From positions 1-8,374 of the forward strand of contig JAGBFY010000259.1 of the NCBI GenBank assembly GCA_017936245.1: 8,374 bases of DNA, given 5' to 3'. Every line of letters starts with the position of its first letter. The first letter of the stretch is position 1. This stretch comes from Kiritimatiellia bacterium (GTDB lineage: Bacteria > Verrucomicrobiota > Kiritimatiellia > RFP12 > UBA1067). The notes under the pieces were generated by a model. It saw only the letters and a program-made list of their open reading frames with translations. It was not told the origin of the DNA and did not search any database. This document shows positions 6,976-8,374 of the stretch, one piece after another. A program made the translations under genes and the position numbers.

Positions 6976-8374
6976 ACGCAACAGATACGCACCTATGTCG
7001 TCATACCAGATCTTGCCGTCCCCGTTTCCGCCCAGCTGGACGGCAAAGCCATCAGCGCCATGTGGAACAGTCACAACGGCATATCCGGCACACCATCCAT
7101 CATCACCAGGTTTGTCGAACTTCACGCGCACATTGCCGAGCGGGAATCGCCAGCTCTTCTTTTCCGTGTAGTATGCTGTCGCCCTTGGGGACAGCCCCTT
7201 CGCATACAGACGGAACAAAACCGATTTTCCAGGTGCCAGACCGTTTACACGAACGATTACGCAGCCTCGCTTTACATGATCGAGATATACGGAACACCCG
7301 CCATTCCTTCCGACAGACATATCAGTGCCGATAAAACCTTTTTCGGTCTTGTGCGTCCACCTGTCAAATCCTTTGGGAAGACGGTTCGTCCGCACCCCTG
7401 CCTTGCCACCCACCTTGACCGTGCAATCTCCGCCGACGATCAGATTCGTCGCTGCAGCGGATGCATCAATCGCTGCGCTCTTTGCGGCAGCGAATGAAAC
7501 CGGATCCCGGTGCGCGGCGAAGATGTCATACAATCCCGGCATGGCGTCATTCCACGTCGGTGCGCGCCGCCAAGGCTTGTCGGTGCCGCCCTTCCAGTCG
7601 ATCCACGGATGCCTTTCACCGTAGAACCAGATGTAGCCGCCGCAAGCCTCATCAGCCTGCAGATAGTTGTCGCAGAAGCGGTCAACCTGCGTACCGCCCT
7701 TTGTCGGCGGAAGGTAATGGTAGTTTGAAGGATCCTTCTGCACGTAGTTATCCATGTAGAAACCTGCAGAAGCGCGTACACGCGCACGGTATCTGGCCCG
7801 GAACTGAGGCTCCAGAAGTTCCGCGAACCGTGAGATTATCCGAACAGCCGAACGGAAATAGTCCCCCGTCTCGGCACGGTAGTAGTAGGCCTTCTCGTTT
7901 CCGTCATGCAACGTCGCGCCTTCCGGCATGACCTCGAGCATACCTTCGATGAAGGCAGGCCAAAGATCTCCATTCTCGCGCTGTTTTGCCATAAGGTCTT
8001 CGGCGACAAGATAATCGGCATCATACGAAAGGAACCAAAACGCAAGAAGCGCAATGTCTGGCTTCTCGCGGAACACAGGCGCAAACACCTCACGTCCGCG
8101 GCGACGCGCAAGCGCCCGCAGTTCCGCGTAAGGAAGTTCACCGTCCTTGCGGTAGAACTGACGGCACTTGCCATAGTCCTCGTTGTCGATGCAGATGCCT
8201 TTCAGTCCGGACTCGCGAACGATACGCGCAAGCACACCCATGTTGGAAGCGAAATTCGCCCAGGCCGCATCATCCCGCCAGTCAAGCCGGTTCTTCTCCT
8301 TGTGGCCCTGAAACCACGCACCCGCAAATGAATGCGACAGATTCCTTTTCGCGACCAGCCTGCGTATGACAGGC
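6973..8374 (-). CDS. Putative secreted glycoside-hydrolase-like protein with C-terminal binding-like domain, N-terminus off window
   Basis: The frame is open from the right edge to a TGA, giving the last 466 residues; the true start is outside, and the Met codon at 8241 is internal, since in-frame sequence continues unbroken upstream of it. Residues about 1-300 of the fragment look like the second half of a TIM barrel: a helix with regular Trp/Ala spacing (WRDDAAWANFASNMGVLARI), then GLKGICIDNEDYG (56-68), where a strand ends in acidic residues Asp63 and Glu65, candidate catalytic or substrate-binding positions. Later aromatic strands (LLAFWFLSYD, GGYIWFYGERHPW) would fit a sugar-binding cleft. 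Residues about 309-466 are beta-rich and start with NLIVGGDCTV; they end with KIWYDDIGAYLL, the type of ending seen in CBM4/9-like jelly rolls, where a conserved Asp-Asp pair precedes the final strand. I do not recognise a named family. Hydrolase function is inferred from fold-like features and from the neighbouring propeller and GH20-like genes. Confidence 0.72.
   Translation of the reverse strand, partial: PVIRRLVAKRNLSHSFAGAWFQGHKEKNRLDWRDDAAWANFASNMGVLARIVRESGLKGICIDNEDYGKCRQFYRKDGELPYAELRALARRRGREVFAPVFREKPDIALLAFWFLSYDADYLVAEDLMAKQRENGDLWPAFIEGMLEVMPEGATLHDGNEKAYYYRAETGDYFRSAVRIISRFAELLEPQFRARYRARVRASAGFYMDNYVQKDPSNYHYLPPTKGGTQVDRFCDNYLQADEACGGYIWFYGERHPWIDWKGGTDKPWRRAPTWNDAMPGLYDIFAAHRDPVSFAAAKSAAIDASAAATNLIVGGDCTVKVGGKAGVRTNRLPKGFDRWTHKTEKGFIGTDMSVGRNGGCSVYLDHVKRGCVIVRVNGLAPGKSVLFRLYAKGLSPRATAYYTEKKSWRFPLGNVRVKFDKPGDDGWCAGYAVVTVPHGADGFAVQLGGNGDGKIWYDDIGAYLLR

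Overview
The window (about 55-60% G+C by eye) is almost fully coding, and every gene I can support lies on the minus strand, read right to left. There are four genes: one cut by each edge and two complete. Long open frames on the plus strand are antisense shadows. I see no RNA gene, CRISPR array, insertion sequence or phage gene. The gene types (secreted glycoside-hydrolase-like barrels, a secreted VCBS/FG-GAP propeller, a PF12831-type FAD oxidoreductase and an AddB-like nuclease) suggest a polysaccharide-degrading bacterium of the Planctomycetes-Verrucomicrobia-Lentisphaerae-Kiritimatiellae group, most likely a Kiritimatiellae-type metagenomic genome. This placement is inferred from protein style; there is no marker gene.

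Layout in transcription order. (1) 8374-6973: C-terminal 466 residues of a large protein with a TIM-barrel-hydrolase-like part and a beta-rich, carbohydrate-binding-like C-terminal domain; its N-terminus is off the right edge. (2) 6955-5021: a complete secreted protein with a signal peptide and nine DxDxDGxxD calcium-loop repeats, predicted to fold as a beta-propeller. (3) 5019-2344: a complete 891-residue secreted protein that joins a GH20-like barrel to a whole FAD-dependent oxidoreductase in one frame. (4) 2293-1: the first 764 residues of an AddB-like helicase/PD-(D/E)XK nuclease, cut by the left edge inside the nuclease domain.

Genes 1, 2 and 3 are tightly packed. The stop of gene 1 overlaps a possible ATG of gene 2 (TGATG), and one base separates the stop of gene 2 from the start of gene 3. 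They look like one translationally coupled unit for handling an extracellular glycan: a putative hydrolase with an attached binding domain, a calcium-stabilised propeller that may bind substrate or protein, and an enzyme pairing a glycosidase-like domain with a redox domain. Gene 4 follows after 50 bases, is on the same strand and belongs to DNA repair; it may only be a passenger or a neighbour.

The most notable item is the glycosidase-like/FAD-oxidoreductase fusion in gene 3. It could act by an oxidise-then-cleave route, but that is a hypothesis from domain architecture alone.
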